The notes: generated by a model from the letters alone, not told the origin. Shown: positions 46,310 through 57,697, counted from the stretch's first letter. The stretch is DNA of 64,000 nucleotides from Orientallactaga sibirica (GCA_036365145.1 JAEOAD010000034.1:16583501-16647500); one strand, 5' to 3'. Numbers and translations: made by a program.

Positions 46310-46678
46310 TGTCAGTTACTTTTTACACCAAGTGATAAAATGATGACAGCACTGTAGGAGAAAAGAGAGTTATTTTTTGGCTCTTGGTTGAAGAGGATAA
46401 GCTCTTCGTGACTAGGAAAGTATGGTGCTGTGGTAGCTCCATCTGTCAGCAGTGGGAGCATGAAAAACACTCTTGATATCTTGAGGTTAGGAAGCAAGAT
46501 AGTGGGACTGGAAGAGTATCTGTGCTATAACATAAGGGTTCATCCCTATTAATCCATCTCTAATAAACAGGTTCCGCATCCTGAGGTTCCTACAACATCC
46601 AAACTGTCACCACCAGCTGGAGACCAAGTCTTCAAACACATAGGCTTCTGGGCAACACTTTAGATTCATTCCATAACA
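46310..46678 (-). mobile_element. MT/ORR1-like LTR (ERVL-MaLR), diverged
   Basis: Starts TGTCAGTTACTTTTTACACC and ends CATTCCATAACA. Inside are GAGAGTTATTTTTTGGCTC and AACTGTCACCACCAGCTGGA followed by GACCAAGTCTTCAAACACAT, which is the complement of a MaLR LTR 5' part. No internal region and no clear 5-bp duplication. Confidence 0.7.
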
Positions 46679-46772
46679 GTATTCATCACATGAAATTTAA
46701 CAGCACATTCAACTAGAGCATTCAGTTAGGGAACTTTCTTTATTTAATGATGCTGTATGAGGTCTTTATTAT

Positions 46773-46786
46773 AAAGGATTGTCAAG
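46773..46786. repeat. 14-bp target-site duplication, left copy
   Basis: AAAGGATTGTCAAG, identical to 54532-54545. It lies after TTAT, which fits L1 endonuclease preference for a T-rich/A junction on the bottom strand. Confidence 0.95.
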
Positions 46787-47992
46787 GAGACTTCCAGTCA
46801 AGATGGCATCCATCTAAACATGCCTCACCTGGCCAAGAAGGAAAGGCAAGATCTTTCGGGTTCATTAGGGTCCAGTAGGAGGGCACAGAGGAGAAAAGAA
46901 GGGCATCTTCTGATTGCCATACTCTCGGGTAGCCCACCCATCCCCAAATTGCCTCAAGCAGCCATCCTAGCTGCAGTCCCAGCTAAATGAACCCAGGCCA
47001 GCAGGCTAGCATTCCCCCCACGCTAGGTTTCACCACAGAGCTCCATAAGCAAGCTCTATCACCCTCGCCACTGCCCACTCCCAACCCCTGGCACAGGAAC
47101 CCCAAATGTCAGCTCCATCCCCCTGACTGCTGCCTGCCCCCACCCTCAGCCACGGGAACCCCACATGCCAGCTCCATACCTCTCACTACTGCCTGCCCCA
47201 CCCCCTGGCATGGGAACCCTAAAAGCCAGCTCCAACCCCCTCACCACCACCTGCCCTCACCCCTGGGTGCAGGAATCCACATACCAGCACTTTCCCCCTC
47301 ACCACTGCCCCCACCCAGGTACAGGAACTACTAACACAAATACCATCCTGTGCCTAGACCCTCTCACCCTGTGTGTGACCCAAACCCAGGGCAACAGGCT
47401 ATTCTTCACTGCTCCCTCTCCTTTCCCACCATCACACCTGGAACACCACCAATCCCCAAACCCGGTGCACGTCACCTGACCCATAGAAGTCCCATAACCC
47501 TAATCTGCCATGTCACAGGACCCTGTAGTCTCAGCCACTCCTGGAAACGTTGTCCCAATAGACCCATTGTCCCATCCCCTCAACCCTCAGCATTGTGGAA
47601 ATACCAAGCATTCTCATACTACCCACCTCCACAGCCAAGCTGCAACATCAGTCTGCTTTCTCACACTGCCTCCCACATCCTGCCCCTCTGGACACCTGAA
47701 CACACACTCCCACACCCCTAACCACAGAAGAACAAACCCCTTCATCAGATCCTTAGACCCTCAACAGACCCACATGGGCTTCTTCCCTATGAGCAAGCAG
47801 GCCCCACTGCCATCAGAAGCCTAATCTAAGCAAACATAAAAGGGAATAATCACTAAAGACACTTCAATGTAAACTACAGCTTCCTCCTAATGTTAACAAG
47901 ATTCCTTCATTGTGATGGGCAGACCACAGTGGAAATGGAATAACATGAAAAATCAAATGCAAGAAAATCCAACAAGATTGCCAAGTCCCACA
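46787..47992 (+). promoter_or_regulatory. L1 5' UTR / internal promoter region
   Basis: About 1.2 kb from the 5' end of the insertion to the ORF1 start. A YY1-like core (CAAGATGGC) sits about 15 bases from the start; in human L1 this site directs correct initiation. The middle is very C-rich and repetitive (see the tandem units). It has no similarity to the 5' UTR segment of the L1 at 12397-12700. Promoter activity is inferred from position only. Confidence 0.75.
47049..47337 (+). repeat. Five C-rich tandem units of about 59 bp in the L1 5' UTR
   Basis: Units at 47049-47107, 47108-47166, 47167-47224, 47225-47283 and 47284-47337. Each starts near GCCAGCTCCA, runs through CCCCTCACCACTGCCTGCCC-like sequence, and ends with a GGCACAGGAACCC-like block. 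Units differ by several substitutions and one to a few bases in length. Mouse L1 promoters use tandem monomers of about 200 bp; these are much shorter. They also generate a spurious proline-rich frame. Confidence 0.88.
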
Positions 47993-49099
47993 ATGAATGT
48001 CTCCAATCAAAACATAGAAGAGATAATAGGATCATAACCCCAAAATGGAGACATAAGCAATGCAACCCTGGCCAAGAAAACAGCAGAACTGGCAGAAAGC
48101 CATCAAAGGGCCAATAATTGTATGAATGCTGCTCTTGCTAGATTAGACCTAATATAAAAGAACCAGGAAGGGCTCCAAAGACAGTTAAATGACCTGAAAA
48201 AGAGAGAAAAAAGAGAGGACCTCAATAACCAGCTGGCTCAATGAAGATATAAATAAATGCAAGGATGGATTCCAAGAAGCATTAAGAAAATCAGAAAATG
48301 AAGTGAAAAGGGAACTTGACAGAGGGGTGGAAACTATGCATAAAAAATCAGTAGAAAAAACAAACCAAATCGAACAAGGCCAAAACTCTTTAGAAGCTCT
48401 CAAGAATAGAGTCAGCCATGTGGAGGATAGAAACTCAGAACTGGAAGACAAAACAGAAGAAACAGGTCATGAATCTAAAAGTTTTATAAGTTCAAAAATT
48501 TTTGTGAACAGAACATGAGGGAACTGTGGGATATCCTTAAACATCCCAGCATTAGGATCATGGAGATACCAGAAGGGAAAGAAATTCAGACCAAAGGCAT
48601 GGAAAACATATTCAACAAAATTATTGAAGACAACTTTCCCAATCTCTCAAAAGAAAATCCCATCAAGTTACAAGAAGCTAAAAGAACTCCAAAAAGACTG
48701 GACCAAAGGAGAAATTCCCCAAGACATATTATCATTAATGCTCTAAATATTGACAACAAGGAGAAAGTCCTAAAAACAGCTAGGGAGAAACAACCCATTA
48801 CTTATAAAGTTAACCCCATGAGAATTACCTCAGACTTCTAAATGGAAACTCTGAAAGCCAGAAGGGCCTGGAATGGAACACTGCAAAGTCTAAGAATTTA
48901 TGGCTTCCAACCCAAACTGCTCTACACAGCAAAAGTACCCCTCATAATAGATGGTGAAAGAAAAACTTTCCATGATAAAACTCAGCTGTACAACTGTATG
49001 AACACAAAGCCAAACCTACAGAGAGTACTTCAGGGAATTCTCCACACAGAGGAATCAAATAAACAACATCAAGAGCCTACAAGAAATATATCACAATAA
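47993..49099 (+). pseudogene. L1 ORF1 pseudogene
   Basis: RNA-binding coiled-coil protein of L1. The start ATG at 47993 runs into a stop within about 15 codons. The coiled coil is in 48303-48518 (ETMHKKSVEKTNQIEQGQN, NSELEDK). A frameshift near 48515 leads to the RRM-like part (48515-48841: RIMEIPEGKEIQTKGMENIF; SPRHIIINAL). An in-frame TAA at 48839-48841 separates this from the C-terminal domain (48842-49099: METLKARRAWNG, GFQPKLLYTAKVPLIIDGER). Layout and motifs match rodent ORF1p. Inactive. Confidence 0.9.
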
Positions 49100-49423
49100 C
49101 CAAATTCAGAGAAAGCACAAAAAACTCCATAGTCCAAAACCAACACCAAACCACATAAACCACCACAATATGGCAGGGATTAAATCAAACCTCACAGTTG
49201 TTACCCTAAATATTAATGGCCTTAACTCACCCATCAAGAAACATAAGCTAAGAGGGGTGGATCAAAAAATTAGACCTCTCAATCAGCTGTCTTCAATAAA
49301 CCCCCCTCACAACTAGACAGACACCTTCTCAGGGAGAAAGGATAGAAAATGGTAATCTAAGCAAACAGAAATAAGAAACACACAGGTGACACTATACTAA
49401 TATCAGGTAAAATATACTTCAAA

Positions 49424-49580
49424 GCTTGGTGTGGTGGTGCATACCTTTAATCCCAGCACTTGGGATGCAGAGTAGGAGGACTGCCATGAGTTCGAGGCCA
49501 CCCTGAGACTACACAGTTAATTTCAGGTCAGCCTGGGCCAGAGTGAGACCCTACCTCAAAAAACAAAAAAGCAAACAAAC
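49424..49580 (+). mobile_element. B1 SINE inserted in L1 endonuclease
   Basis: GCTTGGTGTGGTGGTGCATA, CCTTTAATCCCAGCACTTGG, GAGTTCGAGGCCACCCTGAG, CAGGTCAGCCTGGGCCAGAG and TGAGACCCTACCTCAAAAAA. The duplication AAAATATACTTCAAA / AAAATAGACTTTAAA (49409-49423, 49581-49595), two mismatches, matches the endonuclease codons around IDFK. Younger than the L1. Confidence 0.95.
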
Positions 49581-52500
49581 AAAATAGACTTTAAACCAAA
49601 AGTAATCAAAAAAGACAAAAAGGCCACTGCTTGCTTACCAAGGGAACAATCCAACAAGAGGATATCAGAGTCATCAATGTTTGTGCACCAAACACAGGTT
49701 CACCACAATTCATATATCAAAACCAACTTGACAAGAAAACAGAAATAACCACCAACACCATCATAGTCAGGGACTTCAATACTCCACTATCAGCATAGAT
49801 CATACAAACAGAAAATTAACAGGGAAGTAAGAGAGCTCAACACCGCCTTAGAGAAATTAGAACTAATGGAAATCTACAAAACATTCTACCCAAAATCCAC
49901 AGATTACACATTCTTCTCAGCAGCCCATGGATCCTTCTCTAAAATAGGTCATATACTGGGCTAGAAAGCCTGCCTCCATATTTTTAGGAAAATTGACATA
50001 ATTTCCTGCATTATGTGAGACTACAATGCTATAATGCTAGAATTTAACAACAAAAGATGTGCTGGGAATCCCACCAGCTCCAGAAAATTGCAAACACACT
50101 TTAAAAACAATAAATGGGTAGTGGATGAAATAAAAAAATGAAATTTCAAAATTTCTAGAATTGAATGACAATGAGAACACATCATACCAAAACCTATTGG
50201 ACACAATTAAGGCAGTCATTAGGGGAAAATTCATAGCACTAAATGTCTACATAACAGAGTGATTTCAAATCAATAACCCAACCATCCACCTATAGGCACT
50301 GGAAAAACAAGAAGAAGCCAACCTGACAAGCTCAGTCAAAAATAAATAATTAAGATCAGAGAAGAAATTAATGAATTGGAAACTAAGAAGATAATTGAGA
50401 AAACTGATGAAACAAAGAGCTGGGTTCTTTGAAAAAATAAAAAAGATGATAAACCCCTGGCCAATTTGATCAAGTGAAAAAAAGAGATGCTTCAAATTAA
50501 CAAAATTAGGAATGAAAAAGGAGAGATCACAACAGACATAAGTGAAATTGGGAGAATCATCAGGACTTATTTCAAAAACCTCTATTCCACAAAACTGGAT
50601 ATTATGGAGGAAATGGATGAATTACAGGATTTGTGCCACCTACCAAAGCTAAACTCAGAGGAGATTAATCTCCTTAACAAACCCATCGAGATTGAAAATG
50701 TGATCAAACACCTCCCCTAAAAGAAAAGTCCAGGACCAGATGGCTTCTCAGCTTAATTCTATCAAACTTTCATGGAAGAACTGAAACCAATTTTTCTCAA
50801 ACTGTGCCACACAATCAGAGAACAGGGAAAGCTCCCCAACTCCTTCTATGAAGTTGGTATCACCCTAATGCTAAAACCAGGCAGAGATGCCACAAGAAAA
50901 CTATAGGCCCATTTCCCGAATGAACTTAGATGGAAAGATCCTGAACAAAATCCTTGTAAACCAAATTCAACAATGCATCAAAAGCATTATCTACCTTGAA
51001 CAAGTAGGCTTCATCCCAGGAATGCAGGGGTGGTTCAATGTACAGAAATCTGTCAATGTAATACAGTACATGCTCATTTTAATAGATGCAGAAAAGGCCT
51101 TTGACAAAATACAACATCACTTCATGATCAAAACATCGGAGAGAATAGGCATGGAAAGTTTATATCTCAACATAATAAAGGCTAAATATGAAGCTTCCAA
51201 AACCCAAATAATACTTGATTGGGAGAGACTGAAGGAATTCCCATTGAGATCAGGAACAAGACAGAGGTGTCCCCTCTCTCCTCTGCTCTTCAATATAGTA
51301 CTGGAAATCCTAGCTCAAGCAATAAGACAGGAGAATTAAATAAAAGAGATAAAATTGGAAAGAAAGAAGTTAAGTTAGCCCTATTAGCAGAAGATATGAT
51401 TCTATACATAAGTGACCCAAGAACCTCCATTTCAAAACTCTTAAAGGTGATTAACTCCTTCAGCAAAGTAGCAATATACAAAATCAATGCACAAAAATCA
51501 GTAGCCTTTCTATATGCAAAAGACAAAGATACAAAGAAAGAAATAAGTGACATTGTCCCATTTTCAATAGCAACAACAACAAAAATACTTTGGAATAACA
51601 TTAGCCAAGGAAGTGAAAGACCTGTACAATGAAAACATAAAAACACTCAACAAAGAAACTGAGGAGGATTTGAGAAAATGGAAAGACCTCCCATGCTCCT
51701 GGATAGGGAGAATTAACATTGTGAAAATGGCAATCTTACCAATACCAATATACATATTTAACACAATACCAATAAAAATCCCAACTTCTTTCTTCACAGA
51801 TAGAAAAAAAAAAAAGGAAAAAATGATCTCAAAATTCTTGTGGAATGGCAGAAGGCCTTGGATATCCAAGCTTATTTTCAGCAAAAGAAACACCTCTGGA
51901 AGCATCACCATACCTGATCTAAAGCTATACTACAAAGCCATAGTAATAAAAACAACATGGTACTGGCATAAAAACAGGAATATAGACCAATGGAACAATC
52001 AAGCATCCAGACTTTGGGTCAAGTAACTACAGCTCTTGATATTTGACAAAGACCCTTAAAAATGTAGACTGGAAAAAAGTCAGCATCTTCAACAAATAGT
52101 GCTAGACAAACTGAACATGGGTATGTAGAAAAATGAAACTTGATCCACACATCTAGCCTTGCACAAAAATCAACTCCAAATGGATTAAAACCTCAGTATA
52201 AGACTAGAAATGCTGCTACTACTGGAAGAAAAAATAGGAGAAACTTTCCATGATATAGGAGTGGGAAAAGAGTTCCTGAACAAAACCCCAGTAGTTCAGG
52301 AACTTAAACAATCACTCAACCATTGGGATCTCATGAAGCTGAAAAGTTCTTTTTCACAGACAAATGTACAATAAGTACTACCACCAGATTACCCACCGAA
52401 GGGGAGAAAAATTTTGCCACCTATACAACTGACAGAGGCCTAATTTCTAGAATCTACAAAGAACTCAAAAACCTAAACAATAAAAAGTCAAACAATCCAC

Positions 52501-52666
52501 TCACAAAATGGGGCAGAGAACTTTACAGGGGGTTCTCAGAGGAAGAAATTCAAATGGCAAATACACACTTAAGAAAATGTTCAACATCCCTAAACATCAG
52601 GGAAATGCAAATTAAAACAACTATGAGATTCCACCTTACCCCAGTAAGGATGGCTAACATAAAAAA

Positions 52667-52692
52667 TAAAAATAAATAAATAAATAAATAAA
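52667..52692. repeat. (TAAA)n in L1 ORF2
   Basis: AAATAAATAAATAAATAAA units replace a short A-rich site and shift the frame. Confidence 0.85.
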
Positions 52693-53195
52693 CTAATGAA
52701 AACAAATTCTGGTGAGGCTGTGGAGAAATAGGAACCCTAATTCACTGTTGGTAGGAATGTAAGATGGTACTAGCACTATGGAAAGCAATATGGAGACTCC
52801 TAAAATGGATGACTGCAGAGTTACCAACAGATCCAGTTATTCCCTTACTGGGCATTTACTGTAAAAGCTCCAAGCCTCAGTTCAGAGAGATTTGCTCAAC
52901 CATGTTTATAGCTGCTCAATTCTAGCTAAGAGATGGAATCAATCCAGATGTCCATCATTAGATGAATGGATAACCAATATGTGGTATATCTACACTATGG
53001 AATTCTCTACAGCAATAAGGAAAAATGACACAATGAAATTTGAAGAAAATTGTCAAACTTGGAAGAGATCATTCCCAGCAAATTCATCCAATCACAGAAA
53101 GATAATCATCACATGGTCTCACTCATCTGTGGTTCCTAACTTGAATCTGCCTGATATGCTAACATACCTAATAAGCATCTTGAGGACTGGACAAT

Positions 53196-53236
53196 AGGGA
53201 GAGTGGGAGGGGAAGGGAAGGAAAGAGGGAGAGGGT
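53196..53236 (+). repeat. G-rich polypurine tract of L1 3' UTR
   Basis: Pure purine run (GGGAGAGTGGGAGGGGAAGG and on) directly after the ORF2 stop. Confidence 0.85.
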
Positions 53237-54531
53237 CACAAAACAGAACCCAAATGGGGAAGGTACCATAATATCCTATGTCCTGAAATAGAGACTAAAA
53301 GGTTGAACCTTTATCACATCCTTAGAGGGAATACCTGAACCTGAGTCACAGGACCCTGGAGAGGTTATGATGAAGACTAACTTTTATCTTCTCCTGTTTC
53401 CCTTTCTTTCTCTCCCTCTTATCTCTCTTCTGTCTTTCTCTTTTATATTAACTTTTTCTTCCTTCTTTTTCCTTGGCATTGGCCTGTATCTTGCAGTACC
53501 AGCATGTGGTTAACTTCCACAATGAGCGGTTGATCAGAGGGACCTGTAAGGTTTCCCAAAAGAAGATAGATTTCTGTCAGAGTAATTGATGACTCACCAA
53601 AGGTAAATGGTAAGACACCATATTCTATTGGTACATAACATGGTGTGACTTGGCTGGAATCTGGGAGAGAGTCTGTTCCCAGACAGTTAGCCTGTCTATG
53701 CCAGAAGGTTCTACATGAATGGCTGGGGGAAAATGACCAACATCTGTCCAAGCAACTCGTGGTCTAAGCTACTCAGCAGCACACACCCTGACGTGATGCT
53801 CACACAAGTACAATAGTGGCACACAGCCATGGTGGATAATCAACTGGTCTTGGTTTGGCTAACAGATCTGCTCAGTGGAATGAAACTCATAGCTGGAACC
53901 GGGAAACAAGTCAGGACCATATCCCAAAAATGAGCCTGCTCTCCAATATCAAATTCCTGCCAATTGTGGGCTACAAGAGGGTTTACACCTATAAAATTCT
54001 CTCTAAAATAATAATGGTTATCCCATTTATCCCATGGTGACTTCTCTTTCTGTTGGAGAATTTGCTTCTCTTTTTCAGATGGATACTGAACCTGAGGAGA
54101 GGATCAGCCTATTGCACCTCACCAGGGCCCTAACTGAAACTATAGAGTAATTGGGGAAATGAACAAGAGAGCTGCTTTCTTGGTGATCCTGATACCAACA
54201 CAAGGGTGAGGTAGAAACACACAACTCCTACGAAACCAGATATCCAGAGACACAGAGGCTCCTAAGATCACATCACTGAAGTAGACCTAAAATGAACCCA
54301 AAATGGCTCAGGGAAATTATGGAAGAGGGGGCACAAATATTGTTAGAGCCACAAGTTGGGTCATTATGCACAGAGATGTTGCCACTTCCACATAACAGAT
54401 GGTTACCTCCACAATGCAAGGCGCACATTCCTCAACGAGGAGGGTCCCTTCTGAGAGGAGAGGGCAGGGAGGGCTATCAATGACACCAACATGAATGTAT
54501 TCACACTATGTGCATAATTAAATAAAGAGAA

Positions 54532-54545
54532 AAAGGATTGTCAAG
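54532..54545. repeat. 14-bp target-site duplication, right copy
   Basis: AAAGGATTGTCAAG after the L1 tail AATAAAGAGA; identical to 46773-46786. Confidence 0.95.
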
Positions 54546-54737
54546 TTTTATAATGACAGAAATAAAAGTTTAGAGAATTAAATTTTATAGATTCTTCTGA
54601 ACAAAGTATCATTGACAAATCAGGACCCAGTTGGATTTAAGAGAAGTTCAGAGTTCTCCACCCAGCAATGTAAGCAATGTGGGCAGACTGTAAGGACAGA
54701 AAAATTAATTGCCCTAAAGAAACATAATAGTATGATT

Positions 54738-54963
54738 GGGGCTGGAAAGATGGATGAGTGGTTAATGATGCTTTCTTGAAAGCCTGATGCCTGGGTTTGA
54801 TTCCCCAGTACCAAATAAAGACATACGCATCTGGAGATCGTTTCCAGGCACAAGAAGCTCTGGAGCACCCATTCTCTCCCTCCCTCCCTTTATCTTTCTC
54901 TCTCTCTCCCTCTCTCCTTGTCTCACCCTCACTTTGCTTGCAAATTTATAGATAAAAGATTAA
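54738..54963 (+). mobile_element. tRNA-derived SINE, diverged
   Basis: GGGGCTGGAAAGATGGATGA head, TTGATTCCCCAGTACC B-box region, CATCTGGAGATCGTTTCC body, then a long CT tract and a diverged tail. Related to the short form, with CAAATAAAGACATACG in the middle. Confidence 0.85.
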
Positions 54964-56228
54964 AATATAGCTTGATCAGAAATATCTGGGCATATATCTA
55001 CTATATGCTTTATCTTATTCACTGAGGAATATGCATTATATCGTTTTTTGACTGGTGATTTGCTGAATATCAACTGCTATGACTGCCTGAAATTTGGCTA
55101 CTTGTTACAAAAGTGTACTCCTAAGTTATGTAGCAATTTGTCTGAATACAACATGAGGATTCATTTTGTGTTCAGAAATTCGAATTATTGTGGCACTGTT
55201 GGGGCAAATTCAAATTAATTTAATAATTGAATAATATCAGGGTATTACTTATGCAAATATCAATTTGATATTAATAACTTAATAAATGCAGCTTTTATAA
55301 TATTAAACACTCCTAGAACAATCTTGTTGGCAATTATACACGTTGCATTGATTTGGGAATGTAGTTTGCTAGTTTTTATTGTGTATAAGTTTTTCATTAG
55401 TGATCTGTTCTGTTCCTACTATTCCATTCATGTTTCCTTTATTATATGGCTATACTATGTAAAAACAAAAGATAGGGGAGTAGGAAGTAAAATTCCCCAT
55501 TTTGTTCTCTGAATATCATTCTATAGAAATTGAATAGTGAGTTTATTTGATATTTTATGGAAGTTTTGGGAAATCAACTGGGCCTATTAATCTATGTGAA
55601 TATATTAAACATTTTAATATCACTGTTTAGAGTGATCATTTAGATGTCCTACCTCCTACTGAGGTAACTAATGACAGTATATATTGTAGGATAGCATTAT
55701 ATAAATGATCTTAATCTATTGAAAAGGTTGTTTACTATACAATTTTACTCTTATTTGAATTAATCTCCATTAAGCCAACTTCCCTTTTCTTATTAATTTT
55801 GCTAATTATTCTCATTTTCCTCTCACTTTCACACACAATTTATTCTCTATTACTAAATTCTTATTTATTTAAAGTTATTTTTACCTATTTTAGTGTTTTT
55901 ACACCTTTGTCTTTCAAATAGAAAGATTTTTTTTTTCAAATTTTAAACTGCTTTAAGATATTTCTTTGCTGGAAGATAAGATTTTAACACATAAATTTTA
56001 ATTACCTGTTCAGATTTAGTTTAATATTTTAATAAGCACTTATTTATTTCTTAAATCATCGGGCCTTTAGGTTGTCATTTTATTAAAATTTTTATGTAAA
56101 TGAATTTTCCCCTGCATGTGATATCTATGCACATATATACATATGTATGTGTATATGTATATGTATTTTTATACTGACATCTAATAATTTAAATTGAGCA
56201 ATGTAGTATATCTTTTGTGAAAATAATT
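54964..56228. other. Unassigned AT-rich DNA
   Basis: No gene or recognised repeat over about 1.3 kb. Confidence 0.5.
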
Positions 56229-56231
56229 TGC

Positions 56232-56271
<40 letters not shown>
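56229..56271. repeat. (TA)n microsatellite next to a SINE tail
   Basis: About 20 TA units that adjoin the complement of the SINE tail (TTCATTTATTTATTAGAGAG). Confidence 0.95.
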
Positions 56272-56275
<4 letters not shown>

Positions 56276-56448
56276 TTTATTTATTAGAGAGAGAGAGAGA
56301 AAATGGGCATGCCAGGGCCTCTAGTCATACAAACGAACTCCAGATACATGTGCCACCTTGTGCATCTGGCTTACATTGGACCTGGAGTATCAAACATGGA
56401 TTCTTAGGCTTTGCAGACATGCGCCTTAACTGCTAAGCCATCTCTTGG
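56272..56448 (-). mobile_element. tRNA-derived SINE, short form
   Basis: Complement of the SINE: TTCATTTATTTATTAGAGAG tail, CGAACTCCAGATACATGTG body, and CTGCTAAGCCATCTCTTGG head. A few deletions. Confidence 0.9.
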
Positions 56449-57634
56449 AAAGTTTTTGACATAGAAAATGATTAATTATTTAAATCACTCTAGAAAAATT
56501 AGTGTAGGTGCTATATTCTAATAATTAAGCTTGTTTCTTGATGTCTAAAATGTCCTCTACATTCGCTATTCATTTTTGAAAAATATGTTAAAATGTCTCA
56601 ATATGGTCTGTACTAGTTATATTCTTTTCTTGAAGTAACATGAAGTACATAATTAAAAACTATCATTAGGTGCCTTTTTGGAATAATCCTTTTTGTATTT
56701 TCTAAACATAAATTTTAACCCTAGTACACAGGTAAACTGAAATTTTAATAACCATACCAGTCCTAAGGCTATAAGTTTTCTTGTGTTATACTTTTTTCCT
56801 AAATTGGAACTATACATTTGTGTTTTAAGTTTCCTCTTAAAAGTAGTTTATAGACATAGCTTTTTTCAAGTATACATTTTATACATTTTAGATCCTTTAA
56901 ATGTGAACCGTAATTAATTTACATTTATTAAAATGAAATACTTAGATTCATATGGATGTTATTATATATATATATTATTTATTCTAATAAAGTACACATG
57001 AATATTTATACCAATCTGTTTTTTATTTTTATTTCATTCCTCTTTCCTTATTTCTTATGCAATGAGTTACTTTTTCTCTTTTACAACTTTTGAAGTTATA
57101 TATTGCTGTTCTTTCCGTGTTTATCTAACATATTATGAATATTTAAATTAATAAAATTTTAAGTTAATATGCTCCCCTTTCTGGAATCATAGTCATAAAG
57201 CTTGATTCTGTTCCTAACCCTTCTGAGTTATGTTGTATGGACCGGAATCCAACATCACCACCGTTTGAGCGTCACAAAAGTCTTGGGCACGATTTTCCTT
57301 CTAGTTCATCATAACAGTGCTGGCCTCCAAGTTCTTGACTAGGAGCAAAGGATTAATCTGACCTTGCAGGACTCAGCTCCAGGCTTTCTTGTTTCTTTAG
57401 GTTCATTTTTTTTCCCTTAAAACTCAGTAATTAGACCACTAGTAAGTGGCAGGTGCTCTCAGTGGAAAATTGAAATTGTACAAAATGTAGTCATATACCT
57501 CTTAAGATGCAGCCTTCTCAGGTTCAGGGCTCAGGGTTAGATCAGCAGCCACAGCATTTTGTTTTTTATATCTTCTCATAGTCTCTGGCCTCTGATTTTT
57601 TTCTCTCATTTTTTTTTTCAGTGTGAGGTTTTAT
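56449..57634. other. Unassigned DNA, locally CpG-containing near 57240
   Basis: No gene or recognised repeat. At 57240-57295 several CpG occur close together (ACCGGAATCC, CCACCGTTTGAGCGTCAC, GGGCACGATT) in otherwise CpG-poor DNA. Nothing else to assign. Confidence 0.45.
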
Positions 57635-57697
57635 TGTTTGTTTTGTTTTGTTTTGTTTTGTTTTGTTTTGTTTTGTTTTGTTTTGTTTTGTTTTGTT
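57635..57697. repeat. (TTTTG)n pentanucleotide microsatellite
   Basis: About 12 uninterrupted TTTTG units. Confidence 0.97.

Larger units (their letters stand above)
49170..53197 (+). pseudogene. L1 ORF2 pseudogene (endonuclease-reverse transcriptase)
   Basis: The start is ATGGCAGGGATTAAATC at 49170. The endonuclease part is broken by a B1 (49424-49580). The linker is in 50487-50720. RT blocks lie in 50887-51339: [32 protein letters not shown] and [20 protein letters not shown] (Gly to Arg in the RQG motif). The catalytic loop near 51381-51410 reads LLAEDMILYIS, so the first Asp of the usual FADD is Glu. Later frames are 51613-52026, 52323-52679 and 52892-53197, the last with MWYIYTMEFSTAIRKND. 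Multiple frameshifts and stops. The final 25-30 residues extend past the usual L1 ORF2 end. Confidence 0.9.
46787..54531 (+). mobile_element. Full-length L1 LINE, about 7.7 kb, with perfect duplication
   Basis: Bounded by identical 14-mers (46773-46786; 54532-54545). The 5' end reads GAGACTTCCAGTCAAGATGG, with the YY1-type CAAGATGGC site just inside, as in other mammalian L1 starts. The order is 5' UTR with tandem units (46787-47992), ORF1 (47993-49099), spacer, ORF2 (49170-53197), and 3' UTR with purine tract and AATAAA tail (53198-54531). A B1 is inserted at 49424-49580. Both ORFs carry stops or frameshifts, so it is inactive. The perfect duplication with damaged ORFs suggests a moderately old insertion, although the duplication could have escaped mutation by chance. 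Confidence 0.95.

Noticed and set aside
46987..47334. 115-codon proline-rich open frame
   Set aside because: It lies in the L1 5' UTR and is produced by the C-rich tandem units; overlapping frames are equally proline-rich and there is no family signature.
47049..47337. CRISPR-like array
   Set aside because: Units are contiguous and diverged with no unique spacers, and the context is an L1 5' UTR in a eukaryotic genome.
47350..47824. Two overlapping frames of 123 and 104 codons
   Set aside because: C-rich 5' UTR DNA lacks stops by composition; no homology recognised.
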